Shown in pieces: positions 23,386-37,000 of a stretch of DNA of 64,000 nucleotides. The stretch is from Patiria miniata (lineage: Eukaryota > Echinodermata > Asteroidea > Valvatida > Asterinidae): assembly GCF_015706575.1 (NCBI RefSeq), contig NW_024037062.1, positions 8,118,811 through 8,182,810 on the forward strand, given 5' to 3'. The notes under the pieces were generated by a model that saw nothing but the letters and a program-made list of their open reading frames with translations, was not told the origin of the DNA and made no database searches. The translations under genes and the position numbers were made by a program. Numbering within the stretch: the stretch's first letter is position 1; each line of letters opens with the position of its first letter.

Positions 23386-24724
23386 GGTGGTTCCCCAGTT
23401 GGTCAATATCTTTGTTCAATGGCTTCAAACACAAACGCTTCGGTCATCTGTGCTACAAACTGCAATTATGGTTGGATACAATTAGCTTTACAATACAATT
23501 TTAGTGTTCAGACATTGCTGAAAAAGTATGGCAAGAACGTGATTTGTTTTTCATTACACCAAAGTAAAATGTTACATTACTGTTTACTATTTGTATTACG
23601 GCTCTTAGCTGTAGTCCAGTTATCGATAAAATTTTATGGGGAAAAAATAGAGTTTATAATGTGAGTTGGAATACAAGATTTTGTCTTTAAAAAAATCATG
23701 AACGACCCTCGATTTCAGTTCTCCGTTTTCAAGATAATCTGTCTACACCGTACTTGACCAGCAAGTGCGTAAACAGCAAAAGTTAATGCTCGTATAACGA
23801 CTTGATTTCAAACGCAGACAAAACGTAGACTTTACCTAACGTTAAAGATGTAACAAGATCACAGCGGCTCACTAAGAAAAGCGCCAGCACAACTGTGTCT
23901 TTTGTTGCATATTTCATAAACAAGTATTTCCAACAGCTCTTATTTTTTTGCTCTTACATTTTGCTTACAAAAGACCGTATCATCTTTCGTGTTTCGTGCG
24001 TGCAAGGTGCGGTGTGCGGTACTGTTTTTATATATCAGAGCACCAAAAGCACCAAACGCGAAGCTCCGCATTAACATGGCTTCTGCTAAGAGAGGTCATC
24101 TTACAGAGGTGACCTTTGAGAGGTCAAGACAGCACCCCAAGTCAGAAATTACCATTCTCTCATCTTAAAACTTCAAGGCCTTACGAGTTAAGTACGTTAG
24201 TTATTTTCTAGTAACCGGGGCTTCTTCCTACCGCGTGCTTTAATATCGATCAGCCTGAAATATACTCGGTCATTTCAGGCGTCATACTCAATATCTAGCC
24301 ACGGGATTCTTGAGGTCTACAATAACAGCCTTTAGTTTGACCTACCCTGGCTACAATAGACCGATCCACCAAGCTTCGCCTTAGAATGTTTTGACCAATC
24401 AAAGCCGTGGTTAATGTCCGGCATGCGTATTATTTGCATATGACGCGCGCGCCTAGAACATGCAGTTTCGATCCGGTTCGTAATTGGCTTTTTCATACAC
24501 GCGCGCGCACCACTGATTACCAACGCCTATTGGCTGAAGGCTCCTTTTGCACTTACGCACAGGTGGTGCTGCGTGCGCGTGGGCGGGGCTTAACGGATCA
24601 GTCCATTATCAAGGGGTGAAAGAGTGAGGAATAAAATGTACTACAGCATGGAATATGTTAACTGTGACCCTGTACAAGGTGAAGATACAAGCTTTTGATG
24701 ACCTATTTCGGGGGAGGCGTGGGG
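23386..24724. other. Intergenic and SMSr 3' flank
   Basis: Nothing recognisable as coding. A GCGCGCG-containing segment at 24,440-24,580 has several ATTGG boxes, but it sits 3' of SMSr, so a promoter role is unproven. Confidence 0.4.
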
Positions 24725-25071
24725 TCAGTCGACTAGACCGGACTTGCTGCGGTGCCAGACCTTCGGGCCCTGTGACCAGGACAGGGAAGGACAGCGGAAC
24801 GGCCACTCATACTCATTAGGGACAACCCCGTCCACTTTGGCTTCTAAGTAGTAGAAGAAGGGCAGCCAGACCCGGACTTTGTTCACCTCGCGGTGGAGGT
24901 GGGCCCGGGTGTTCGCCAAGGTGTGGTAGTAGAGGAAAACGAGGCTTGTCACGATCATTGCTATTAGGACGTCAACCGTGTAGTGCTCGTGGGCGGCTAC
25001 GATGAAGAACAGAGACGCCCCGGCCGTGACCCACGCCAAGAAGTGAAACAAACGGCATCTACTCGGAGTGT
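24725..25071 (-). CDS. SAMD8: SMSr exon 4 (motif D4, C-terminus)
   Basis: Residues 279-393. TM5 is followed by AHEHYTVDV with the second catalytic His and the Asp, then [32 protein letters not shown] and EYEWPF, ending SKSGLVD and TGA. Acceptor ccgtag. No cysteine cluster like that of the SMS2 tail is present. Confidence 0.94.
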
Positions 25072-28000
25072 CTACGGTACAGCAAGACACAAAGAGGAAA
25101 ATCAATGCAATGAAATAATTAAAGTGTTTAATAGGCTGTAATTCTGACATCTGTTCTGATCACAATTTCCTTGACAAAGTTATTCTTTGAACAATCATGT
25201 TCTAAGATTACGTTATGTATTGCACGTGCATGTACGTACCTCTATCGCGCTTCTCAGTTGTGCTTTTCAAGTTTTTGGATACAGGGGCAAGCAACCCTTC
25301 TGCCGGTCTAGGTTCCCTTCTTTTTTAGCCCTTAATACCATGAGTGGCTTTTAGCTTTGTTATGGGCGACTTCAAGCTCATAAACTGAAACACTTTGTTG
25401 CGCACTTTTAAACCTGTACCCACGTAGACTGGTTTCCAGTCCCTCCGTTGTAATTCTCATTTCAAATTGTGCGCACTGTTCCTATATTTGTGGGTAATGT
25501 GTTCCAGAAAACTGGGAACAGAGGAAGGTATAAAAATGTGATGAGATAGGCTTACACTCAGTGAAGAATAGACATGCGGTCATGATAGACACCGTGTGAC
25601 CGCTGTACATGTAATCACCGCACATCTCTTCCCTCTGGCCAGTCAGTGTCATCCCCAGGCCTATAGAGGGCGCCACGGCGCGTCCCAACTTGCTCCAAAC
25701 GCTGTCAAACATCTAAAAACAAATTGTGGGAGAGAAAAATTTAATTAAAAAAATGGCTGTATCATAAGTCATGCCTATACCATGTAGTATTATTTTCGGT
25801 AAATATTTCGCATATGTAAGCTTTTATAAGTGTCATGTAGGACTACTATGACGTCACACACTGATGACGTCAAACAATGATGTTCCAAACTGAAACTTGA
25901 AACTGGCATTTGATCAATCCACAAAGTGGCACAAAATTACAATCTTTAAACAAAGGAAACATTCCAGATAAGGGAGAAAAGCACCGCCCACCTCACAGGT
26001 TGGATAATACGTGCGTCTGTCCTCTAGCGTCACAAAGAAAGCTGCGTCATGCGCGGACAGACGGGCTGTGATTGCTCAAAACTATCACTGGGTGGGGCTT
26101 AACCATAAGTCGTCTGGTTTCCTACCTTCTTGCCGCAGTGGACGTGGTACCCCGTTACCGAGAGTGACGTCACTATCATGGTCACGCACCGCATGGAATA
26201 GGCTAAGCCGACAATCACAAGGAATCTCCGCATGACAATCAATCTGAAGATGAACAGAAAAACAGCAAAATCAACTGCAGCCCCCAATTTTCTATAAAAC
26301 AATGTATAACAGATGAAAAAGAAATGATAAAGGTTAAACTCCAGTGCGTAAAATGCCAATTCTGAGGCTAGTTTCATAGTGAACAATGCCACAGTTGTAT
26401 CCTGCTGCAGTTGGCAACCACAGACCACACTGACTCTGAGGTAATTTGGCCATGGACTTTTAAAAAGCGATTGGGAAAGACTCATATGCTGCTGTGGGGG
26501 GGGGGGGGTGTCGCCACACCTCCACCTACCTTCCCAGCATTGAATTATGCTGGTACCCATTTAACACCTGGGTTGAGTAATTGAGGTAAAGCGCCTTACT
26601 CAAGGGCACAACACGCATGGCCATGGCGGGGCTCGAACCCATCACCTCACGATCATGAATCATGTGCTCTACCGCAAGACCACACGTGCTCACTATTAGA
26701 CACATGGACTTTTTGACGTGTTCGACCTTGTTACATTTTGGCAGGCTTTTCACGTTGGAAAAAGTATTGCGTATTGTATGTTGCGTTTGGCAAGGTTTCG
26801 AAACAAAATATCAAGGAGGGCTAGGTATTTGACCATTCTATCGCCAACCCATTGCCAACCACGGGTTGCCAAACTATGGAAGGCCCAACACTGCAAAAAT
26901 GCAGAAATGTTATTATTGACTACAAAAATATTGTGGGATTGTTGAAAATACAAAATAAAATCTACAAACGCAACAAAAGACTTCCTTATGTAACGAGGTG
27001 TGCCGGTTTTTTTGTAAAATAAATCTGTTGTCATTTTGCCAACCTCGGCTTCAACTTATGCGCTTGCGGCAGCCCATACAAAATGGTGCTTAATGTTTAC
27101 AAACAAAAGAAAGGTACATAAATTATGTCTTATGCTTGGGCGAATGAGGGCGCTGTATTAAACAGACGTGAATCTTAGGTATTGACGAAAGTTCACATCT
27201 TGCTATAGCTCAAACGTAACATTTTTGTACAACCTTTATTTTTTTTACATTTATGTAAAGCTTACACTGCTTCAATAAAAGGGTTTTTCCCAGTGTTTGT
27301 AGTCATAGTTACATCATGGTTACATCCTTTCCAATTCAGTTCAGGGTCAATTTCATTCGCTTGTGATATGCGCTGTTATACCACTGCTGGAAAAAAAGTT
27401 TCCATGGCGACTTGAAACAGGACTGCGCATGCGCGATGAACTCTGAGAGCCTCGCACATCACAAAAATTTGTTCACTTACTCCTGCCTCAATATTTGAAA
27501 CTTCTATCATTCATCGACTTATAATGCACAGTCTTCGCATGAAACCCATTATATGCGCTCCCCAGAAAGCAAACTGATCGAAGCTGAGCGCAATTCAACC
27601 TGAGTTGAGCGCAATTCATTTTGAAAAACGATGATTAAAATTGCCAAAAGCCAATTCCGAGTTACGTGGTTTAATTAAAATATCACCGTGGGGAGTCAAC
27701 CTAAAAGATGTTTGTTCAAATTGCTTGTCAATTATGCAGGGGATTGGACGTCAGGGAACGCGACTTTCGTTTGGCAAAGCAAGTAGTTTTTTCTTCGTAA
27801 AAACAGTGTTTACAATGTTCGTCAAGACCGTTGTGTTCCTGTTGAGCTGGTCGATGTTACCCAATGGTCAATGGTAATTTAAAACAAAAAAGTCGAGAAA
27901 AAATCTGATGTGAACACGCAGATGTTTAAAAACGAGACTAGTCAAGCATTCTATACAGTAAACAATGTGTTTGGAATTTAAACACATTTCTACATACTGG

Positions 28001-31000
28001 ATGTACCCACTTTTTTTCACATGTTTGAATCCACGACATGTCTGTGACATGCTAGGGTAGACAACGGAAGCATGTAAGTGCCATCAAGTACACAAAATAA
28101 AAGTCGAATGACGGGCCCAAATCAAAGTTCAAACTTTTATCGCTGTTTTTTATCTCCAGTCTCAGCAAAAAAAATGAACTTGGAAATATAGATTGTTCTT
28201 TTGATGAGTTTGTTTTTGAAGGCACTAGCAGGCTTTCATGTGCAAACAAAAATCCAAAAAATGTCTGAGAATAAACATGTGAAAACAGTGGTAAGTGGTA
28301 ACAAAACAGTGTTTAAACTTCAAACACCGCTTTTAAGCTCTAGCATGCAGGAGCTTCTCCAATCACTTCGTGGTCGGTCGGTCGGTCTGTCCCGAAAAAT
28401 TGACCAAAAACGAGCCCCCTAAATTTCCCATGAAATAGTATAATTATACCCAATATTATTTTTCCCCCAAAAAAGGCAAACAAAATAACTTAAATACTTG
28501 TTTGTACTGACAATTCGTAAAGTTGCTTAACAAAATTGTGTAATCATTTAGTGGAGGCAAAATATGTGCAGTGATGTTATAGTCACGAGGTATATAATAT
28601 GTAGCACGTTATATTTTATGGGAAACCCAGGGGGTTATTTTGGTCAATTTTCGGGGACAGACTATAGCGCAGCGTGATTTTCGCGTGGGACGGTGGCCCG
28701 GGCTTGTACGCACAATCTCCGGTCAACGTTACTCGAGACTTTCATGCAAGGCGGCCGGAGCTTATTGCGCACTCGCACTTGTTACAGTTTAGCTGGTTCA
28801 AGGTCTAAGACTTGAAGTCTAGGTAGTCAATGTTTTGGGCCAATGTCAGACTGAAGCAAGTCTACAGTCAGTAAATCGGTGGTGAGATCAGGGATAGCAT
28901 TGGATTATGTTTACGGCCACAAAGAAGAGTGTACTTGTACATGTATATGCCAGCACTCCGTCTGGCGCGGACGGGTGGAAAACGAACTACAGACGAACAG
29001 GTGTTAAAATGATTGTTAATGTACCCCAGAGTTGGCAAATCAACAATGCGATCTGATTCTGAATGTGGATCTAATATCGAAAGCGATCAAACAAAGCCAA
29101 GTGTATTGTATTCAAATTTGGAAGTGCTGTGAAGGAACTGCGCGGTTGAAGGTCGTGCAAGAAGCTTGAATAACATTCGGCTATTGCAGACTTGTTGTTT
29201 GTAAAAATACATCCCACAAAGGCAGCCTTAACGTTGATTGTTAGAGAACGACATGTGAAGTGACAAGGGTCCTATACCTAGTACCTGTAGGCTAATACAA
29301 GGAAGTAAATAAACAAGCCCAAACTGCCTTCGGGGACCATAGCATGTCAATTTGTACGTCCACAAAAATAGTTTTTTTCTCTTATTGTTTTATGTGGTCA
29401 AGGAATAATGAAGGTCGGTGTACACATGACGTAAGGTTACAGGCCGGCTCAGCATAATAACATTAGCGTAATAAGCAAACAAAAATCACCCAAATCATGC
29501 CCTTACAAATGGCAAAATGAACATTGACAGCAAAGTTAAATGGGACACAAAGGTACATTTTTTTGGTGGATTGCATTTTTAAAAAATCATAAATATGAGC
29601 CGTTTAATATGGTGTCCCGCTTCGAACTGGTGTGTTGTAAAAACTGAAGAGTTTCATAACATTAACAGTTGACCAGCACATTTAATAATACGATAACGTT
29701 ACCTCAGTCATGCACGCAATACAACGTGCACAAATGTACATGTACATGTACATGTACATTGTATACACTATTATATCCTGGTCTGGGTGTTTATAGTAAA
29801 CGGTAGGAATTTACAACTTCATTATGCGTGGCATTCCAACCATATGTCGGCGTTTGCCCTTTGTTAATCTCTTTCATCAATCTGAAAGGATAACTGCGTA
29901 CAACTGAAAGGGGCGTGTGCTTTCGGTTGGGTATTAAAACAGCAAAATACACTCTTTGTATAATACAGGGTGAGTAAAAAAAAAAAAACGGAACCCAAAC
30001 CCAAAATATTATATTTCATACATTTTAACAAAACGATGTGCAGCGCCAAAAATAATAATGTTTGGCAAGACAATTTCATAAGCTACTTTCAGGTGAAAAA
30101 AAAATACTGAAATTGCTCAATTCGTTCAAAGAATATCATCATTTTAACACAATGACCCTAAAACCTCTTTCGTCAAAAATTCGATTTCAAGGATCGTCGT
30201 CACAATAATTTGTCTGTAAAAATCACCAGGGATAAAACCTCAGTTTCAAAGTTAAAAATATTCAACAAAGTCCTCTCCAAGGCCCGTCTTTTTAATGTGG
30301 CCTCATGGAAATGTGCAGAAGTATAATATCGTTTTCTGTAAGTGATCGGCAACCTACATGCTGTGTCATATTATGTACGGATTATAATGAGGCGGCCGGG
30401 TAAGTACGGGAACAACGACCTGCATCATAAATTTGCCTGTCCCCCTCGACATGAGAATATAAATTTTCATTCCAACGAGTTCCATGTACTGTGCAAGTCA
30501 TTGTGGTTTTACATAGAAGAACATGAATAGCGCAGAATTCTAAGGGTGTAATACAATGCATTATCATTAGAAAAACATCGGGTTTCTTTGGACGTACAAC
30601 CCGCAGAATTGAGAGTTTAAAGGGGGATTATGATCTAAAATCCCCGGAAATGTCGTGCTTTTGATTGGTTTTCACTTTTTTAAACGTCAAGTTGGAAGGA
30701 ACTAAGCAACCTAATGTTTTTAAGTTCCTGAGAAAAGACGAAAGAAAAAAAAAGACGGTGGTTAACATCAGACACGACGGAGTACGAATTAGTTTTTCCT
30801 GACGTTTTCATTCGATGTACGACACACGTCGTGTGTGCGTCACATAAATTACACGCGGTACCTGACAAATGTTGTTTCTTACACGTCCGCAGAAGGCGAC
30901 CACTTTTTTATTGCACACTCTGTATTTAAAGCATAGAGTCCATCATTTGCAGCCATCCGAAAAGTAACTGGCGTAATTATTGTTGAAAAACATACTTGGT

Positions 31001-34000
31001 TGAAAGATAGTAAGAAGACTAAACTCCCTGTGAAATTATTCTTTCTGGCAAGCTGTCATTTTGAAGTAATCAACGAAAGAAGGCCTTTCCAACGGTGCGT
31101 CTTAAGACGCACCGTAGGAAAATTTGAATTAGTAGTTCGTTTTGTTATTCGGCGAAGCGCGCGCAAGCATTGGCACGACACACACGCGGTTGCTATAATT
31201 CGTCGGATCAGTGCGCGACATCGCGTATAGCTGCAATCGGCTCATGAATCGGCTCAGCGAGAACGCGTCTCAGACGCTGAATTCAAGCAATTCAAAACAT
31301 GATTCAGCGACTTTTGATTTGAAATTGAGATCCTATAGAATGCTGTTTTTCTCGGAATATACAGCTGAAGCTGAGCTGAAACTTCATCAGGTTATTGTTC
31401 AGTACCCTTCTTTAGATTTTGAACACTTTTGTTGCTTCAAACGAACAAAATGCACACATTACAAATGATGGACTATACCTTTAAAGGGAATATACATGTA
31501 CAACATTCACTTTTGCTGATTGGGGGGGGGGGGACTTTATAGCAACTATTGTTACATTGACTTATTTGAAGTTTTGTGTTCGAAGATGCTGGAAAAACCA
31601 AGAAAAACAATCATTTTCCTATAGTTTGGCTCCCTGACCCCATTAAAGATTAAACAAAGCAATTTATAGCTTAGACGTCGGGAATTGTAAGGTCAGGGAA
31701 CCAGTCTAGCTGGCTTGTACTCGCTCATAATATGTGTGTAATCGATTACAAACAAAATGCTGACTAACTACATATGGTAACAACATAACAGGTAACAGTA
31801 TTTCCAAAAAAAAGCAAGTTTTTTCGAACGCTGGTCGGCTGACCAGCGTTGGAAATTGATACAAAAATACCACTTTCTTTAAAAATGACAGCAAACCAGG
31901 TGCCACAATACAAGATGCTTTAGACTGTCATTCACTAACAGTCCGGTTAGATATGAATTCATAATAAATTTGTGGTTCTGTTTTTTGATGTTTGCAAATG
32001 TTGGTCCCTTGAAAGCATCGGCCCCGAATGCCGCGACGGACAGTTCCCTTTAAAGTACCTGACCCCGCCGTCCCGCAATAATCTGGGGCAGGGGTCGACA
32101 AACTTTCACTCGTCTAAGGCTAGGCATGTGTGCTATATCTACAGAATGGGGCAATGCATGGGGCAAAAATACATGAGCCAGTTTATAGAAACGGGTTTAT
32201 CATTTTCTCTGGCCGTGAACTGGCGAGAACAGACGATGAATAGCTCTCTCCAGGAAATGCTTGCAGGAAATTCTGACCACACAATTAAAGCTTGAGTTCA
32301 TCGACTTAAAAAGAGAAAGTTTAATACAGTCTACACTTTCAGCACTATACACAATGGGAAAATCAAATTAAAGGCACGTATAGAACATTGGAATTTGGAA
32401 GTGCACTAACCGGTTTAAAGGGAATATACAACATTTGCAAACATCGAAAAATAAAACCACCAAGATTTTACGAAATACCTTACTAGGATGTTGGTAAATG
32501 ACAGTCTCAAGCATCATGTAAAATTATGGCACCTGGTGTGAAGTCATTTTCAAGAAAATGGTATTTGTGTAAACATTTCCAACGGTGGTCGGCCGATCAG
32601 CGTTGGAAAAACCTAACTATTTTTCAACTACTGCTCCACATTTACCATTGTTTCCTCCAAATTTTGTTTGCTATTGGTTAGGGGCCATTCAGAATTTTCA
32701 ATGTTTTAAAATTTCGACTTTTTTCCCAAATTATTTTGACCCACCCACCCACCCCTAATTTCGATTAATAAAAAACTGATTTGTTACGAAACTGATTTGT
32801 TACGAAGAATTAAAAAATAAAACATGTACATGTACATGCAATTGCATATGTACATCATTACATCTCACTGGCGCGCCTGTGCGGGTTGCGTGTCCTTTCG
32901 GGAAAAAATCCATTGCTGCTGAGTGCTGGGCGGAGGCAAAAGCTGTCTCTTTGCAACTTTTCGACAACAAACATGACGCACAAACAAACAGTTCGTACGA
33001 GGAACATGGGTTCTTCATTATCAGCTTTTGCTGTTTCCTCCTCATGCCACAGTGGGTCTATATACACGTACATGACGTACAACAGTTGACGAAGTTGGAA
33101 AAGAAACACGCATCGCAATTAGTGAGGTACCTTAGTGAAAAAATCGTGACACAGTGGACAAAAGCACTTTCTTTCACCAAAGCATCTCCATGGTATACCT
33201 TTTCGAAAAAAAGACGGACGCAAAAAATTGGATGATGGGAAGGGCATGTATGACGTCATTATGACGTCATCAGCTAATTATTACATGAAAAAGATATAAA
33301 TTGATAATAATCTTCTGAACTACAAGCATCACAACAACAAATGTGGTATCAAATTAAAGGGGTAGGCAAGATCTTTCATTTGAGTGGTATGTCATGGGGA
33401 TGGAATATAGTTAAGGGTGATTTTGTGGGTCAAAAAAACCTTTTTTGGTCAAAAGACATGTTTTTTCGGCTAAAATCATGGATTTTGGGTAGTCACATTG
33501 ACACTTTGTTTTAACATGCAAACAATATGTGGTATTGTGAGATGTTGTTTTTAAGTTCGAGAGAAAAGTTCAAATTATATGCCAAAAGAGTTTTTGTAAT
33601 TGATTATTAGTATCATAAATATGTTTAAACTTGTTCCAAAGATAAGCGGAAAAGTAAGGCATCTTATAGCGAGCTACATTAGTAACAATGTAACAATTAG
33701 TAACATTTAAAAGCACCATTTTTTTCACCAAAGCTTTGCCAATGTGTTACGATCAAAAATAGGGTAGGATGCAAAAAATCGGATGACAGGAAGGGTACTT
33801 TATGACGTAATAATGACGTCACAATATACATGTACTACCGAGCTTGTACAGTAATTAATTGTAGAAAATAAGGTCGTGAAGCGTTGTGATGAGATTCCAA
33901 GTCATTAATTTGACATTTTGAGGGTCAGGGAATTGAAGAGTGATATAATCAGTAACAATAAGCTGATTTGCTGTTGCAGTGACGTCACTATTTTCAAATT

Positions 34001-37000
34001 TTCTTGAAAAATCTAAGCATTTTTGATTATGGACAAAAGTGCTACAATGACGGTATTTGTCATGCAGAAAATAAATTGTGTGAAATCGTGCGGCTCCTTG
34101 AATTTGGTCTTTACCACATCCATTTGTTTTGATCATTTACTATAGCTGAAAGACGTAGCATTCTTATATGTTGTTTATTACGGGTAATGAGGTGTGGGTT
34201 AGGAGCCAGACAGAAAGGAACGTGAACCTGAAATATTTTAACAGAGTGGCCGGAAATGGTGATGGTACGTCCTTTAACAATGTATTACAAACGGGGGCCG
34301 CCCGATATTCCGAAGGTCCAATAGTCCGAAGGTTCTTTAGTCCGAAGGTTTGATAGTTCAAATGCACAAAATTTCCATAAGAGGGGGTTTGTTAGTCCGA
34401 AAATGAAATAAGGTTCGTTAATCCGAACATTTGATGCAATAGTCCGAAGGTTCATTAATCCGAAGGTTCATTAGTCTGAACTATTTATCCGAAGGTTCGA
34501 TAGTCCGAATTTAGAATAAGGTTAATCAGTCCGAAGGTTCAATAGTCCGAAACGAAAATAACAAGCACGCGGGAACGGGGGGTGCTGTGGGTGCTGCAGC
34601 ACCCCCAACTGTTTGGATTGGGGTGCTGAAATATGCTTCAGCACCCCCTACTCCCGGGCAAAAATGTGTTCCAGCCAGCAATGTTCTACGACGTTGAAAT
34701 TGCGCAGCTGCGCTATACATTATGCTTGCTCTACAAATATCTCCTTCGTTTTGTTCGTTTCTAGTTTTGCCGCGGCTAAGCGCGGCGCTTCGAACGTCTA
34801 GCACAAAGTAACACTGTAAAATATCAGGAGGGAGGTATTTTCTAAATCTTCAGGCAGTGCAGAATCGATATTTCTCTCAATGTATCTAAAATCATGACAT
34901 GTCTATGATATTTCCGCCATGGTGGAAGCTTTGACCCGAAAGCAATAACCTCGGCCATGACAATGGTGGCAAAGTTGATTATGCTTGCCACGATTTTTTT
35001 CATTCGATCTTTCAAAAGGGGCAAATGTTCATACCTTTCCCCTGAAGGTTTTTCTTTTCATCTAAAAGTTTCATTGACGTTGCTAGCATTCTGCACTCAA
35101 CATTAACAAATAGCAAGGCTCACACACATCCCAACCTAATAGGAGTGGGACGGGCTTCCATTGAAACTAGTTCCAGTGTAGTTTCGTTTTAATAAAAAGC
35201 TATTCATGTGTTACCCTCTGCAAGTTTTTTCTCATAAAAACTCAGTAGACCGATAAATCCTTGTCTAGCCCCAAACTTGCCACCTATCGATCATAAACAC
35301 AAAGATGCATTTGGTCTGTTAGTCTTTTATATTTGCCTTTCCCTGTAACAAACAAATAACACTGCAAATATATCAAGAGCTACATCATTTAGGCCTATGT
35401 GAATATTTTTATGAACAGAAATTCATCCGCTTCCAGTGGAACCATTTTGTTTTAACTTGAACCAAAAAAAAACTTTCGGGTTGTATAAGTTAAAGTATAT
35501 ACTTCAGTACATTTCATCACAGTGCATCCAGAATCCAACATTTTCAGGGGCCTTAGAGCAGGCCCCTGGCCCTGTGGCCCCACGCCGTAAGGGCTCGGAA
35601 AACAAAACAAAACATACACGACGGAATTTACTAAATGTAAGAAAGCAGCCTAGCAACAATAATATTTACATGCGATGTCATGCATAATGATACAATTCTT
35701 TTTCAAGAATTAAATGGAACAAAAAATGGAGATAAAAATGCAGGGTTTTCGACTTTTCAGTACAGTAGAAACGTTATAAGAGCAACAGTATATTCTAAAC
35801 AAAAAAGTGAAATAAATTGTCTTTATAATCTCAAAAAAACGTTTGCTAAAAAAGTCATATGAAAGTGGCCAGGAATCGCCTCATATTGCACCACAGAGCA
35901 TCCATATTCCAAAACTTTTAGGGGCCCTTTAAACCACGCCGTAAGGGCTTTGCGTTCCGCGTTCGCATTAATTTTGTCCGTCCTTTAGAAATTCCAGCAC
36001 CCCCTGGCAAAAGTTTGTTCCAGCGGGCTTGAAAATAAGGTTCAATAGTCCGAAGGTTCGATAGTCCGAATGGACAATAAGGTTCGATAGTCCGAAAAGA
36101 CTCTATGGTCCGATGGTCCGAATCGACAGTAAGGTCCGATAGTCCGAATCGACAATAAGGTCCGATAGTCCTAATCAACAGTAAGGTCCGATAGTCCGAA
36201 GAGTCATACTGACGAACCGTATTGCCCATTCGGACAATAGAACCTTATTCTCAATTCGGGCTATCGAACCTTTTTCTCAATTCGGACTATCGAACCCTAT
36301 CGTCTATTCGGACTTTCGAACCTTCGGATTAATTAACCGTATTCTATTTTCGGACTAATGGGACCTTCGGACTATCGAACCTTCGGATTATCGCGCTGTA
36401 ACCATTACAAACACAATACCAGTGCAGCAAGTCATGTCCTGCAGTTTGCAAAGGTTTATAGTTAGGGACGTGAAAAAGACAAGCAATTATCCATGATGCA
36501 CAAGCACAAGTGTGTTTCTCGATTAAATGCACCATCCTTGTCGTTGATGGACCGTCTATCCTATTGAAGTATCCATCAGACATCATCTTCTGTGTGACAC
36601 GAGCAGAGCATTTCTGAAGGTCCACTGTGTGAGTAGTTTATCCTTTCTTGTTATCTTCCACAAAGCTGGATTGCGACTGAGATCGTGCAAATAAATTATC
36701 TTTAAAAAGCTTCATCTGTAGTCTTGTTTATTAATTATTAGAGATTTTGGTAAAAATGAACAGAAGTCTTTGTAGAAATTGTAGATATTATTCATCTTGC
36801 GTAAAATATACCTTTGCAAGTTTACAAACTTCCACAAAACGTATTATTTTGCAACATTGGAACGTATAATTGGTTTGAACATTCTACCTTTTTATTGCTT
36901 ATGTGAACTGTTACTATCGTATTTCAGGACAGTCATCATGGATTGGACTGCTTGCATTATCTGCATGCAAACTACACCAGAAAAACTACGTTGTCCACAA

